From Paraburkholderia agricolaris (GTDB lineage: Bacteria; Pseudomonadota; Gammaproteobacteria; Burkholderiales; Burkholderiaceae), in the NCBI RefSeq assembly GCF_009455635.1, contig NZ_QPER01000002.1, forward strand, positions 1,860,001 through 1,924,000: a DNA stretch of 64,000 nt, written 5' to 3'. This document shows positions 8,045 through 17,431 of the stretch, in pieces. Every line of letters begins with the position of its first letter. Position 1 is the first letter of the stretch. Both the position numbers and the translations under genes were made by a program. A model generated the notes under the pieces. That model did not search any database. It saw only the letters and a program-made list of their open reading frames with translations, and was not told the origin of the DNA.

Positions 8045-9556
8045 TCAGTGTGGGATAAACCAGCGACGCAGCGCTTCTTCCAGGCCGTCGGTGCTGTTTT
8101 CTTCAGCGACCCAGGCCACGCAGGCGTCCGGGCGGATCAGCATCGAAGGTCCTGTCTCGACGGCGACGCAACGTATCCTCTGCGTGGTTGCCGCAACGCG
8201 CCTGGAAACAGTCTGCCCGGTTGACGCGTCGAGAAGAACGCCCATGCCATCCTGCATGACATCGTAGAGCGAGACGCCGTCATCGCCCTGGCTGATCGGC
8301 CGGTTGCCAATCAGCCGTCCGACCTCGTCGCGTTGCGAGCCGAGATCGTAGCGGGTGGCAAGGCCGCTCATCATCTCGCCGATGAACCGGTTGACGTCAT
8401 CGAATTGCATGAGGTTCGCGACGAGCTCACGCATCGCGCCGGATTGCGGATCGGGCCGCATGATGGCCATCTGGGCAAGGGTGTTGGCCAGAACGGTTTC
8501 GGCGACGGGCCGCCGCTCGGCCGTGTAGGTGTCGAGCAGGCTGTCGGGCTGCTCGCCCCGAATAACCGCGGCGAGTTTCCAGCCGAGGTTGGCGGCGTCC
8601 GCGAGCCCGAGGCTCAGGCCCTGACCGCCGAACGGCGAGTGGACATGCGCCGCGTCGCCGGCAAGCAGCACCCGGCCCCGGCGATAGGTATCGACGAGCC
8701 GCGTATTGTCCGTCCACCGGCTGCCGCTTTCGAGCGCTTTCACACGGACATCTTTGCCGCTGATACGCCGTAGTACGGCTTCGATCTCCTCACGTGTGAC
8801 GGGAGCCTGCCGATCTTCGGGCGGACCGCTGAAGTCGAGCATGGCCAAACGGCCCGGAAACGGCCCATAAGAGAACACGCCCCCCGATGTGCGACGCCAG
8901 CCGCTGGGCAGCAGGTGTTCGGGATGGTCGATCTCGGCGACCGCCTGGTACATCGTCATGCCTGGAGCCGTACCGGGAAAGTCAAAACCGGCCATCTTGC
9001 GGATCGAACTGCGCCCTCCGTCGCAACCAACCAGGTAGGTGCAGCGAATACGGCCTGGGCCTTCGTCGGCCGGGGAAGTCCACTCCACCTCGACGCCGTC
9101 TTCCTGCTGGACCAGACGGGTCACGTCACACCCCCGGCGCACCTCGATCCCTAGCGCGTGCACCCGGTCAGCCAGCATGGCTTCCACGGCGCGCTGGTCT
9201 ACCGGGTGGGGACGCCGCTCCGGTTCCTTCTGTGCATCCTTCCGGATCAGGGACAGGCCGGCAAAATGGCCACTGAACCTGGAGCCCCGACCCCGCACGT
9301 CCGGTCCGTTCTGATCGGTGAACTTCTTCATGGCCGCGAAGGTAAGCTCTTCGGCGGCGCTGATAGCCTGGGTCATGCCGCGGCGCTGCAACGCTTCGCT
9401 CCCCAGCGGTCCGATCCCCAATGCCTTTGCTACCATGCTCGGAGCCGCCAGGCGCTCCAGCACGAGGACGCGCGCGCCGGCCAAAGTCAGCTCAATGGCG
9501 CTCAGAAGCCCGACAGGACCGGCGCCCACAACGACAACATCAATCGATTCACTCAT
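8045..9556 (-). CDS. FAD-dependent aromatic-ring hydroxylase (PHBH family)
   Basis: A 503-residue class A flavoprotein monooxygenase. It has the N-terminal dinucleotide-binding motif VVGAGPVGLLSAIEL, the DG-type motif YLVGCDGGRSSIRK near residue 170 and the second FAD motif GDAAHVHSPFGGQGLSLG near residue 300, then a thioredoxin-like C-terminal domain. Enzymes of this type use NAD(P)H to hydroxylate phenols, polyketides or antibiotics. It is divergent from a TetR repressor with a palindrome between them, a usual layout for substrate-induced hydroxylases. Substrate unknown. Confidence 0.86.
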   Translation of the reverse strand: MSESIDVVVVGAGPVGLLSAIELTLAGARVLVLERLAAPSMVAKALGIGPLGSEALQRRGMTQAISAAEELTFAAMKKFTDQNGPDVRGRGSRFSGHFAGLSLIRKDAQKEPERRPHPVDQRAVEAMLADRVHALGIEVRRGCDVTRLVQQEDGVEVEWTSPADEGPGRIRCTYLVGCDGGRSSIRKMAGFDFPGTAPGMTMYQAVAEIDHPEHLLPSGWRRTSGGVFSYGPFPGRLAMLDFSGPPEDRQAPVTREEIEAVLRRISGKDVRVKALESGSRWTDNTRLVDTYRRGRVLLAGDAAHVHSPFGGQGLSLGLADAANLGWKLAAVIRGEQPDSLLDTYTAERRPVAETVLANTLAQMAIMRPDPQSGAMRELVANLMQFDDVNRFIGEMMSGLATRYDLGSQRDEVGRLIGNRPISQGDDGVSLYDVMQDGMGVLLDASTGQTVSRRVAATTQRIRCVAVETGPSMLIRPDACVAWVAEENSTDGLEEALRRWFIPH

Positions 9557-9572
9557 ATACCAAGTCTCAATG

Positions 9573-9585
9573 TGTACTCAGTACA
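9573..9585. promoter_or_regulatory. Putative TetR operator
   Basis: A perfect 13-base palindrome, TGTACTCAGTACA, lies between the divergent monooxygenase and TetR genes, 17 bases before the monooxygenase ATG. Its position would let one repressor block both promoters. Confidence 0.55.
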
Positions 9586-9609
9586 TAAAATATGCGATAA
9601 ACTAGCGAC

Positions 9610-10248
9610 ATGTCAATGCCGACCGACCTCCGATCCCGTAAACGCCTTGCCACGCGGCAAGGTATCTCCAATGCCGCCACGCGCCTCTTCCTCGCGCGGG
9701 GCTTCGATCAGGTGACAGTGGACGAGATTGCGGCAGCCGCCGACGTCGGGCGAATGACGGTGTTCAATCACTTTCCCCGCAAGGAGGACATGTTCTTCGA
9801 TCGCGACGAGGAGGGGCGCGAGCTTCTGCGCGAAGCCTTGCGGCGGCACGACCCGCGCGTCGCGCCGATCGAAACGCTGCGTCTGCTCGCTCACAGGCTG
9901 GTTGCGGAACGGAGCCCGTTCGTCGAGTTTTCTGACGCGAGCCGGGGCTTCATCGAGACGATCGAGGGCAGCGAAACCCTCAAGGCGCGGGCGAGAGCGA
10001 TACGCGACGAACTCGCACAGGCCGTAACGCTGGCGTTATCCGAATGTGCGGGGCGGGAGACGGCCGATCCCGATGCGCGTCTGGCGGCCAGTGTGCTGCT
10101 CGCGACGTGGACCGTCGCCTTTATCGAGGCGCATCGGACCTTTCGGGAGAAGCGGGATACTGATGAAGCGAATGCCGTTTTTCTGGCTATTGTCGATAAA
10201 GGAACCATCGGCCTGAAAGCGGCGATGGCCGACACGCCTTACGCCTGA
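9610..10248 (+). CDS. TetR family transcriptional repressor
   Basis: A 212-residue protein with an N-terminal TetR helix-turn-helix (about residues 12-60, with FLARGFDQVTVDEIAAAADV and TVFNHFPRKEDMFF) and a helical ligand-binding C-domain. It almost certainly controls the divergent FAD monooxygenase and itself through the palindrome between them. Two ATGs lie two codons apart (9610 and 9616); no clear ribosome-binding site decides between them. Confidence 0.87.
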   Translation: MSMPTDLRSRKRLATRQGISNAATRLFLARGFDQVTVDEIAAAADVGRMTVFNHFPRKEDMFFDRDEEGRELLREALRRHDPRVAPIETLRLLAHRLVAERSPFVEFSDASRGFIETIEGSETLKARARAIRDELAQAVTLALSECAGRETADPDARLAASVLLATWTVAFIEAHRTFREKRDTDEANAVFLAIVDKGTIGLKAAMADTPYA

Positions 10249-10317
10249 GTAATCAGCTTCGGCCTGCTGACGCTCAGCGCAGGATTTCCCGCCATTCCTC
10301 CTTTCCGCCAACGCTCT

Positions 10318-10339
10318 TAAGGCCGCTTACGCGGCCTTA
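10318..10339. terminator. Hairpin between convergent genes
   Basis: A perfect 9-base-pair stem (TAAGGCCGC and its complement) with a TTAC loop lies between the TetR gene and the convergent acyl-CoA-dehydrogenase-like gene, followed by a short T run. It likely ends transcription from at least one side. Confidence 0.6.
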
Positions 10340-10358
10340 GTCGTTTTAGCGCGTGCTT

Positions 10359-11639
10359 TTAAGACTGCGTCGCAGCAGTGGAAGCTTCCGGGTTCCGGGC
10401 CACACCGAACCTTTCCTGATGTGCTTTTCCGTTCAGGTAGAAGTCACCGATCGCGGCTTCGCGGGTGATCGCCGGGTTGTGCGATGCGAGCACTCGCGCA
10501 TTGCGCCAGTAGCGATCGAAGCGGCGCGTTTCGCTGGTTGCCGATGCACCGCCCACTTCGAATAGCAGCGTTGCCGCTTGCAGGGTCTGCTCGATGACAA
10601 TCTGCTGCGCCTGGAAGGTCTGGATATCGAGGCGGATATAGGTTTGCTCGTCGGCCCGGCCTTCCTGCCGCGCCACGGATACCGCATCGATCGCGCCGGC
10701 GAGCGATGCGCTGATACTCTGTGTCGAGTAAGCAAGGCTCGCGAGACGGCCGACGACACGATGCACCAATGGATTGTCGCGCGGGCTCGATTCACCCGGA
10801 ACACCGAAGGCTCTCGTCCTGGCTTGCGTGAACGTCACGGCATCGCGCAGCGCCGCACGGCTGATGCCGGCCAGATTGGCGATATGCAACGCCTGATAGT
10901 ACGCAGTCAGCAGACTGTTGCGGCGAGGTTCGGCCGCACTATAGCGGCGGTACAGATTGTCGAGCGAGACCGGCACATGCTCGAAACGCGCCGTGCCGCT
11001 GCCGGTCAGGCGCTGCCCGAAGCCATCCCAGTCGTCGATTCGCGAGAGGCCTGGCGTGTCGCTCCTGACGAGCACACGCACGTCGCTCTGTCCGTCGTGT
11101 GCGGTGACGTCGACCCAGTCCGCGTAGAGCGTGCCGGTGGTGTAGTACTTTTCGCCGTCGAGATGCCAGGCGCCGTCGGTTTGCGTGAGACGCACGCTGT
11201 TGTTGGTGGTGCCGGTGCGCTCGGATACGGCGCCGCCGATGATCTGTCCTTGCGCGATGCGCGTGAACCAGCGGTCGCGCAGCGGTTCGTCGCTACTTTC
11301 CAGCAGCGCTTCGATGAACCCGCCGTGTACGCGCAGGATTTGCGGAAGGTTCGAGTCGGCCTCGCCAAGCCGCGTGACTAACGCGAGGAACGCCGTGAAT
11401 GTAACGCCTTCGCCACCGTACTGTTTCGGCACGCGCAGTTTGGTGTAGCCGGCCTCGCGCAACCATTCCACGGGAGCGTACGGGAGTTCGCGATTCTGCT
11501 CGCGTTCTACCGCGCCTTCGGCGATGCGGGTGAAGACGGGAATGAAACGCCGGGTCAGCTCGTCTTCAGCGAACAGTTCTGCTGCGTCTGCGCCAAGTTG
11601 ATCTGGATTCTGGTTTCGCTGCGATTCTGATGCTGGCAT
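10359..11639 (-). CDS. Acyl-CoA dehydrogenase-like flavoprotein monooxygenase (DszC/SfnB type)
   Basis: A 426-residue protein of the acyl-CoA dehydrogenase superfamily. The N-terminal helical domain has LRVPKQYGGEGVTF, the middle domain has GGAVSERTG and LDGEKYYTTGTLYADW, and the C-terminal helical domain ends in a segment with HNPAITREAAIGDFYLNG. The GEKYYTTG and AITR features are those of the DszC/SfnB group, which use reduced flavin to oxidise organosulfur compounds rather than dehydrogenate acyl-CoA. The start at 11639 has a GGAGG ribosome-binding site five bases upstream. It fits the nearby SfnG-like and SsuA-like genes. Confidence 0.8.
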   Translation of the reverse strand: MPASESQRNQNPDQLGADAAELFAEDELTRRFIPVFTRIAEGAVEREQNRELPYAPVEWLREAGYTKLRVPKQYGGEGVTFTAFLALVTRLGEADSNLPQILRVHGGFIEALLESSDEPLRDRWFTRIAQGQIIGGAVSERTGTTNNSVRLTQTDGAWHLDGEKYYTTGTLYADWVDVTAHDGQSDVRVLVRSDTPGLSRIDDWDGFGQRLTGSGTARFEHVPVSLDNLYRRYSAAEPRRNSLLTAYYQALHIANLAGISRAALRDAVTFTQARTRAFGVPGESSPRDNPLVHRVVGRLASLAYSTQSISASLAGAIDAVSVARQEGRADEQTYIRLDIQTFQAQQIVIEQTLQAATLLFEVGGASATSETRRFDRYWRNARVLASHNPAITREAAIGDFYLNGKAHQERFGVARNPEASTAATQS

Positions 11640-11699
11640 GAGTCCTCCAATACGGGTCCGCAAACTGGGAACGGTACGGGAGGGGATGAGGGCCTAGCA

Positions 11700-11713
11700 A
11701 CCAAGTATTTGGT
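11700..11713. promoter_or_regulatory. Inverted repeat in the promoter of the DszC/SfnB-like gene
   Basis: ACCAA and TTGGT flank a 4-base spacer, about 60 bases upstream of the acyl-CoA-dehydrogenase-like start codon. Its location is right for an operator, but the repeat is short. Confidence 0.3.
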
Positions 11714-11748
11714 CGATTCTTAGAAGGTGGCGTGAAATGGTCTGTTTG

Positions 11749-11774
11749 CCGGTGCGCCGGTGCGCCGGTGCGCT
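11749..11774. repeat. Short tandem repeat, about three copies of an 8-mer
   Basis: The unit GGTGCGCC repeats three times with the last base changed in the final copy. It lies between the 3' end of mreB and the DszC/SfnB-like promoter, outside any gene. Confidence 0.6.
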
Positions 11775-11856
11775 GGAGGCGCTGGAGGGCCACGACGCGC
11801 TTGATGCGCTTGACGCAGGTAGCGCGATGCGTGGCAAAGCAACTGCCACGCCCCTC

Positions 11857-12900
<1,044 letters not shown>

Positions 12901-13022
12901 TCAAATTCCTGTCTCGCTGATACCGGACGCGTGAGCGCGCCGCTTGGGAATGCCGCCCGAAGGCGGCAGGCGACCAGGTGGCGGTCGGGAGAGAGGGAAG
13001 AATAACAGTTTCGGCAGGCGGA

Positions 13023-13421
13023 CTACCTGGGTGCGCGTACTCGCAATGCGTTGTTGGCCTGCCATTTGATGCGTTCGCAATTGCTTTTGACCCGCGCCGC
13101 GAACTCCGCCGGGGTGTTGAGTTGCAGCGAGCGCATCTGGATCGTATCGCTATCGCCGCGCCGCCAGCCGTTCTGCCAGCGCGTATCGAACTGGCTGGCC
13201 TCGGTGAGCACCTTTCTCAGCTTCTCCTTGTACTCGGCCACCTCCTGCGCGGAGACGCCACAGAATTCCTGGTCGAAGCGGGCACGCTGGCCTGCGGCTT
13301 CCGCGCTGGCGTTGGCACTGTCCTCGCTGGCCGACGCGGGCCGTGGCTGCGCCAGCAGCAGAAGCGATAACAGCAGCGCCAGCGCGAGCAGGGGGCGGCG
13401 GCAAGATTGGTTTTTAGACAC
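13023..13421 (-). CDS. Small secreted protein of unknown function
   Basis: A 132-residue protein beginning with GTG at 13421, six bases after an AAGGAG ribosome-binding site. Residues about 10-35 form a signal peptide (RRPLLALALLLSLLLLAQPR, cleavage near ASA). The mature part is charged and mostly helical, with two cysteines (in EFCGVSA and KSNCERI) that could form a disulfide. No family is recognised. It is divergent from the two-component system. Confidence 0.65.
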   Translation of the reverse strand: MSKNQSCRRPLLALALLLSLLLLAQPRPASASEDSANASAEAAGQRARFDQEFCGVSAQEVAEYKEKLRKVLTEASQFDTRWQNGWRRGDSDTIQMRSLQLNTPAEFAARVKSNCERIKWQANNALRVRAPR

Positions 13422-13472
13422 GATTGGCTCCTTCTGGCCGTATTCCGGCGCCGCAACGAATCGCGGGGGATC

Positions 13473-13505
13473 GCGCGAGTAGCGCGCGAGTAGCGCGCGA
13501 GTAGG
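13473..13505. repeat. Three tandem 11-bp repeats
   Basis: The unit GCGCGAGTAGC occurs three times end to end, the last base differing in the final copy. It lies between the divergent secreted-protein gene and response-regulator gene, 52-84 bases before the former's start. The 11-base period is close to one helical turn. Confidence 0.8.
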
Positions 13506-13527
13506 GCGGCAGCAGCTGCTGCCGCCC
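13504..13527. repeat. 24-bp perfect palindrome
   Basis: The sequence from 13504 is an uninterrupted 12+12 palindrome centred on AGCAGCTGCT. It overlaps the end of the 11-bp repeat array. It could form a cruciform or bind a dimeric regulator; there is no T run to make it a terminator. Confidence 0.75.
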
Positions 13528-13690
13528 ATCTTACCGTGTCTGGCTGGAGCCTCCACCGGCCGGCGCTGCCCGCTTGAAAACGGCGTTGTGCCGCATGGCA
13601 GCGTGCTGCCGTCAACATTACCGGATCGTAATCATCTCGCGCTCCGCTTGCCGGTATGATTTAGCGGTCAAGCACAGCGGAGCACTCCCC

Positions 13691-14368
13691 ATGCGAATCC
13701 TGGTGATCGAGGATGAGCTCAAAACAGCGGCTTATCTGAAGAAAGGCCTGGAAGAATCCGGCTACGCGGTCGATGTCGCGAACGACGGCCCACAAGGGCT
13801 GATCCTCGCACAGGAAGAAGAGTACGACGTGATCGTGCTCGACGTGATGCTGCCCGGCATGGACGGCTGGACTGTCGTCAAGACCTTGCGCAGCACGCGG
13901 ACCACGCCGGTGTTGTTCCTCACCGCACGCGACGATGTCGACGACCGCGTGCGCGGTCTCGAACTCGGCGCCGACGATTATCTCGTCAAGCCGTTCGCCT
14001 TCGTCGAGTTGCTGGCCCGCGTGCGTACGCTGGCACGCCGGGGGCCGCCGCGCGAAAGCGAACTGATCAAGGTGGGCGATCTGGAAATGGACGTCAATCG
14101 CCGGCGCGTGAAACGCGGCGGCACGCGGATCGATCTCACGCCGCGCGAGTTTTCGCTGTTGCAGTTGCTGGCGCGCCGTCAGGGTGAAGTGCTGAGCCGC
14201 ACGCAGATTGCGTCCTATGTGTGGGACATGAATTTCGACAGCGATACCAATGTCGTCGAGGTGGCGATTCGCCGGCTGCGCACCAAGATCGACGATAACT
14301 TTCCCGTCAAGCTGATTCACACGGTGCGCGGCGTCGGCTACGTACTCGAACTGAAGGACGCCGCTTGA
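13691..14368 (+). CDS. OmpR-family response regulator (IrlR/CopR-like)
   Basis: A 225-residue regulator. The receiver domain has the acidic pair ED at residues 7-8, the phosphoacceptor Asp51 in [13 protein letters not shown], Thr78 and Lys100 in YLVKPF. The winged-helix DNA-binding domain (about 130-222) has [12 protein letters not shown] and VRGVGYVLE. The close match in style is to heavy-metal regulators such as IrlR, CopR and CusR. The ATG at 13691 was chosen because it opens directly on the receiver. Its stop overlaps the kinase start (TGATG). It probably controls the RND operon beyond the kinase gene. Confidence 0.92.
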   Translation: MRILVIEDELKTAAYLKKGLEESGYAVDVANDGPQGLILAQEEEYDVIVLDVMLPGMDGWTVVKTLRSTRTTPVLFLTARDDVDDRVRGLELGADDYLVKPFAFVELLARVRTLARRGPPRESELIKVGDLEMDVNRRRVKRGGTRIDLTPREFSLLQLLARRQGEVLSRTQIASYVWDMNFDSDTNVVEVAIRRLRTKIDDNFPVKLIHTVRGVGYVLELKDAA

Positions 14369-15951
14369 TGCGTGGCCGCTCGCTCGCCGCAACGCTCGCG
14401 CTTGCCTTCGGTGTCACCACGCTCGCGGTCTTCGTGCTCGTCGGGAGCTTTCTGTACCTTGCGCTGGAAAAACAGATCAAGGCGCAAGACGATCTCGACA
14501 TCGTGCTCGCCGCACGCCACGCACGGCGGCTCGCTCAGGAGCTCGACACGGCGAAGGGGATTCGCGAGCACGGCGACCGGCTCACCAGTCTCGTGCTGGG
14601 CAATGAAGCGATGTCGATGGAGGTGTTCGGTCCCGATGGGCATATGGCGATCGAACACAATGCTGGGGAGACCTTCCCGGCGCTGGGCGGCACGGCCGGC
14701 AGCGCGGCTTCCGCTGTTTCAAATGCATCGAGTGCTCCCATAGCAGTTGGTGGGGCAAGCGAGCCGGACGAAGCGAGCGCGGCAAGCGATCTCCAGGATC
14801 CCGGCGAGACCGCCGAACCAGGCGGCGTCCAGACGATCGACGCGTTGCCGCCACTCACGCGCATTGCCGCTTCGGCGCGCATTACCGACGCGGACATCGG
14901 CACCTGGACCGGCCGTCACGGTGCGCCGATCCGCGGCATTCTCGCGGATGCGCGCTTGCATGACGGCGACACGGCGACCGTGCTGATCGCGCGCAACATG
15001 AGCGACCGCTGGCGGCTGCTCGACCGCTATCGCGACAAGCTCAACGTCGCCGGCGCGGTGGGTGTGATTCTCGCGGTGCTGCTGAGCTATCTGCTGATTC
15101 GCGCTGCGATGCGGCCGCTGCGCGATATCGCGGCGAGCGCGGCCGGTGTCACGGTCAATCGTCTGAATACGCGAATCGCGGTGGCGCGCGTACCGAGCGA
15201 ACTTGAAGCCCTGGTGAACGCACTCAACGCGATGCTCGAACGCGTCGACCGTGGCTTCCAGCACCTGTCGCGGTTCACGGCCGATCTTGCGCACGACATG
15301 CGCACGCCGCTTGGCAATATGCGTGGCGCCACCGAAGTCGCGCTCGCCAGGCCACGCTCCACCGAGGAATACGAGTCGCTGCTCGCATCGAATCTGGAGG
15401 AATGCGACCGCCTCGCGCGAATGATCGAAAACGTGCTGTTTCTGGCCCGTGCTGAGCATCCGCAATTCGTCAAACATATGCGCGAGTTCGATGCGGGGCA
15501 GGAACTGACGCGGATCGCCGAATACTTCGAGGGTCTTGCCGACGACGCGAATGTAAGCGTGCAGGTTTCCGGTTCCGCGATGCTGACGGCAGATCTCGAA
15601 CTGTTCCGCCGCGCGGTCAGCAATCTGCTTGCCAACGCGATTCGCTATACGCCACGCGGCGGCGAAATCGCGCTCGATGTCCACGCTTCCGATGATAAGG
15701 TGCGCGTCACCGTATCGAACCAGGGGCAGCCGATTGCCTCCGAGCATCTCGAACGGATTTTCGACCGTTTCTATCGCGTCGACCCGTCGCGCAGTTCCTT
15801 GCCTTCGTCCGGCGTGTCGCAAGGCTCGCCGGGTTCGACGGGGCTCGGGCTTGCTATCGTCCGCACGATCATGGAGTTACACGGCGGCGCCGTGCATGCG
15901 GAAAGCGACGCGCAGAGCACGCGCTTCGTGCTTACGTTCCGGCGGGTTTAA
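14368..15951 (+). CDS. Sensor histidine kinase, heavy-metal-sensor type
   Basis: A 527-residue inner-membrane kinase. TM1 spans about residues 10-31 and TM2 about 225-247, enclosing a periplasmic domain. HAMP follows, then the phosphoacceptor box FTADLAHDMRTPLGN near residue 310, the N box NLLANAIRYTP and the G box STGLGLAIVR. The periplasmic domain contains an Ala/Ser/Glu/Pro-rich low-complexity stretch (about residues 110-150) that looks like a disordered insertion. The start ATG shares bases with the regulator stop. The last 20 bases overlap the 3' end of the convergent outer-membrane factor gene. Confidence 0.9.
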   Translation: MRGRSLAATLALAFGVTTLAVFVLVGSFLYLALEKQIKAQDDLDIVLAARHARRLAQELDTAKGIREHGDRLTSLVLGNEAMSMEVFGPDGHMAIEHNAGETFPALGGTAGSAASAVSNASSAPIAVGGASEPDEASAASDLQDPGETAEPGGVQTIDALPPLTRIAASARITDADIGTWTGRHGAPIRGILADARLHDGDTATVLIARNMSDRWRLLDRYRDKLNVAGAVGVILAVLLSYLLIRAAMRPLRDIAASAAGVTVNRLNTRIAVARVPSELEALVNALNAMLERVDRGFQHLSRFTADLAHDMRTPLGNMRGATEVALARPRSTEEYESLLASNLEECDRLARMIENVLFLARAEHPQFVKHMREFDAGQELTRIAEYFEGLADDANVSVQVSGSAMLTADLELFRRAVSNLLANAIRYTPRGGEIALDVHASDDKVRVTVSNQGQPIASEHLERIFDRFYRVDPSRSSLPSSGVSQGSPGSTGLGLAIVRTIMELHGGAVHAESDAQSTRFVLTFRRV

Positions 15952-17404
15952 GGGCTGGCAACGTCCCACCCAGCGCCTTCAACAACAACACGCTCGATTC
16001 CAGCCGTCGCGCCGCGATCTGATCCGCGGTGCGCTGATTCGTCAACGCAATCGTCTGCGCCGTCACCACGTCGAGATAACTTACCGCACCCGCATTGAAG
16101 CGATTCGTCGTGAGCCGCAACGACAGATCGGCGGCCGTGGTCGCGCGCTGCTGGCTGGCGGCTTCGTCGGCAAGTGAATGCAGGGCGGACAGATTGTCCT
16201 CGACCTGCTGGAAGGCGACTAGCACCGATTGCCGGTAGTCCGCGACCGCGCCGTCGTACTGCGCCGTCGCGCCATGCAGGCTGGCGGTACGCTTGCCGCC
16301 GTCGAACAGCGTGCCGACCAGTTGCGGACCGAGCGACCAGAACAGGCTCGGCGCGCTCAACCACGGCGCGAAGAAGGTGCTTTCCAAGCCCGCGCTCGCC
16401 GACAGCACCAGATCGGGGAAGAACGCCGCGTGCGCCACGCCGATCTGTGCGTTCGCCGCCGCCACACGCCGTTCGGCGGCTGCAATGTCAGGGCGGCGTT
16501 CGAGCAGTTGCGACGGCACGCCGACGGGAATCGCCGGCGGCGTCGCGGCCGAGTCGTTCGGAGGCAGCGTGAAGCTCGAGGCCGGCTCGCCGATCAGCGT
16601 GGCAATCGCATGCTGCATCTGCGCGCGGGTGACGTCGATGTCGGTGTCCTGCGTACGGGTCGCTTCGAGTTGGATGGTGGCCTGAGCGACCGCGGAGGCA
16701 TCGATCGCGCCGTCTTTCAGTTGCTGCTGCAGCAGCTTCAGGGCGGCGGCGTAGGCGGTTACGCTGTCGTCGAGCAGCTTCTTTTGCGTGTCGAGCGAGC
16801 GCAGGGAGAAATAGTCGACGGCGAGATCGGCGCTCATCGACAGACGCACGGCTTCGAGATCGGCCTCGCTCGCAGCGGCATCGGCCCGCGCGCCGGTCAC
16901 GCTGTCGCGCACGCGGCCGAACAGGTCAGGTTCCCAACTCGCCGATACGCCAGCCGAATAATCCGGTACGGTCTTGCCCGCGAGCGATTTGCCCTCGACG
17001 TTCTGCGAGGTCCGCGAACGATCCTGTGCGACGCCGGCCGTGATCGTCGGGAAAAAACCGGCGCGCTGATAATCCACCATCGAGCGCGCCTGCTGGACCT
17101 GCGCAACCGCTTTGCGCACGGTCTGGTTCGAGACGTCGATGCGGGCTTCGAGTTGATTCAACACCGGGTCGTTGAAAATCGTCCACCAGGGGCCGCGCGG
17201 TGCGGTGTCTGCCGGCGCGGCCTGGGCCCAACCCGGCGCCGTGCCAGCGTACTGCGAGGGCACCTGGACGGCGGGACGCTGGTACGGCGGCAACGTCGAG
17301 CAGGCGCTCAGCAGCGCGCCGATCAGCACGGCCGCCAACGAACGGCGTAACAGCGGACGTAACAGCGGACGTGACAACGGACGTGACAGGCAGTTTGAAG
17401 ACAT
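15932..17404 (-). CDS. RND efflux outer-membrane lipoprotein (NodT/OprM family)
   Basis: A 490-residue TolC-like channel. The lipoprotein signal ends in the lipobox LLSAC (about residue 35) followed by STLPPYQRPAVQVP, the classic NodT opening. Two OEP repeats follow, with long helices such as RKAVAQVQQARSMVDYQRA and LLERRPDIAAAERRVAAANAQIG. It forms the outer-membrane duct of the tripartite pump encoded upstream in the same operon. The third of three nearby ATGs was preferred because AAAGG lies eight bases before it. Confidence 0.9.
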   Translation of the reverse strand: MSSNCLSRPLSRPLLRPLLRRSLAAVLIGALLSACSTLPPYQRPAVQVPSQYAGTAPGWAQAAPADTAPRGPWWTIFNDPVLNQLEARIDVSNQTVRKAVAQVQQARSMVDYQRAGFFPTITAGVAQDRSRTSQNVEGKSLAGKTVPDYSAGVSASWEPDLFGRVRDSVTGARADAAASEADLEAVRLSMSADLAVDYFSLRSLDTQKKLLDDSVTAYAAALKLLQQQLKDGAIDASAVAQATIQLEATRTQDTDIDVTRAQMQHAIATLIGEPASSFTLPPNDSAATPPAIPVGVPSQLLERRPDIAAAERRVAAANAQIGVAHAAFFPDLVLSASAGLESTFFAPWLSAPSLFWSLGPQLVGTLFDGGKRTASLHGATAQYDGAVADYRQSVLVAFQQVEDNLSALHSLADEAASQQRATTAADLSLRLTTNRFNAGAVSYLDVVTAQTIALTNQRTADQIAARRLESSVLLLKALGGTLPALKPAGT

Positions 17405-17431
17405 TCGGCTCATCCTTTCCATGACAGGCGC

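Noticed and set aside
13473..13505. 11-bp tandem repeats considered as a CRISPR seed
   Set aside because: Units are contiguous with no spacers and far too short for CRISPR repeats.
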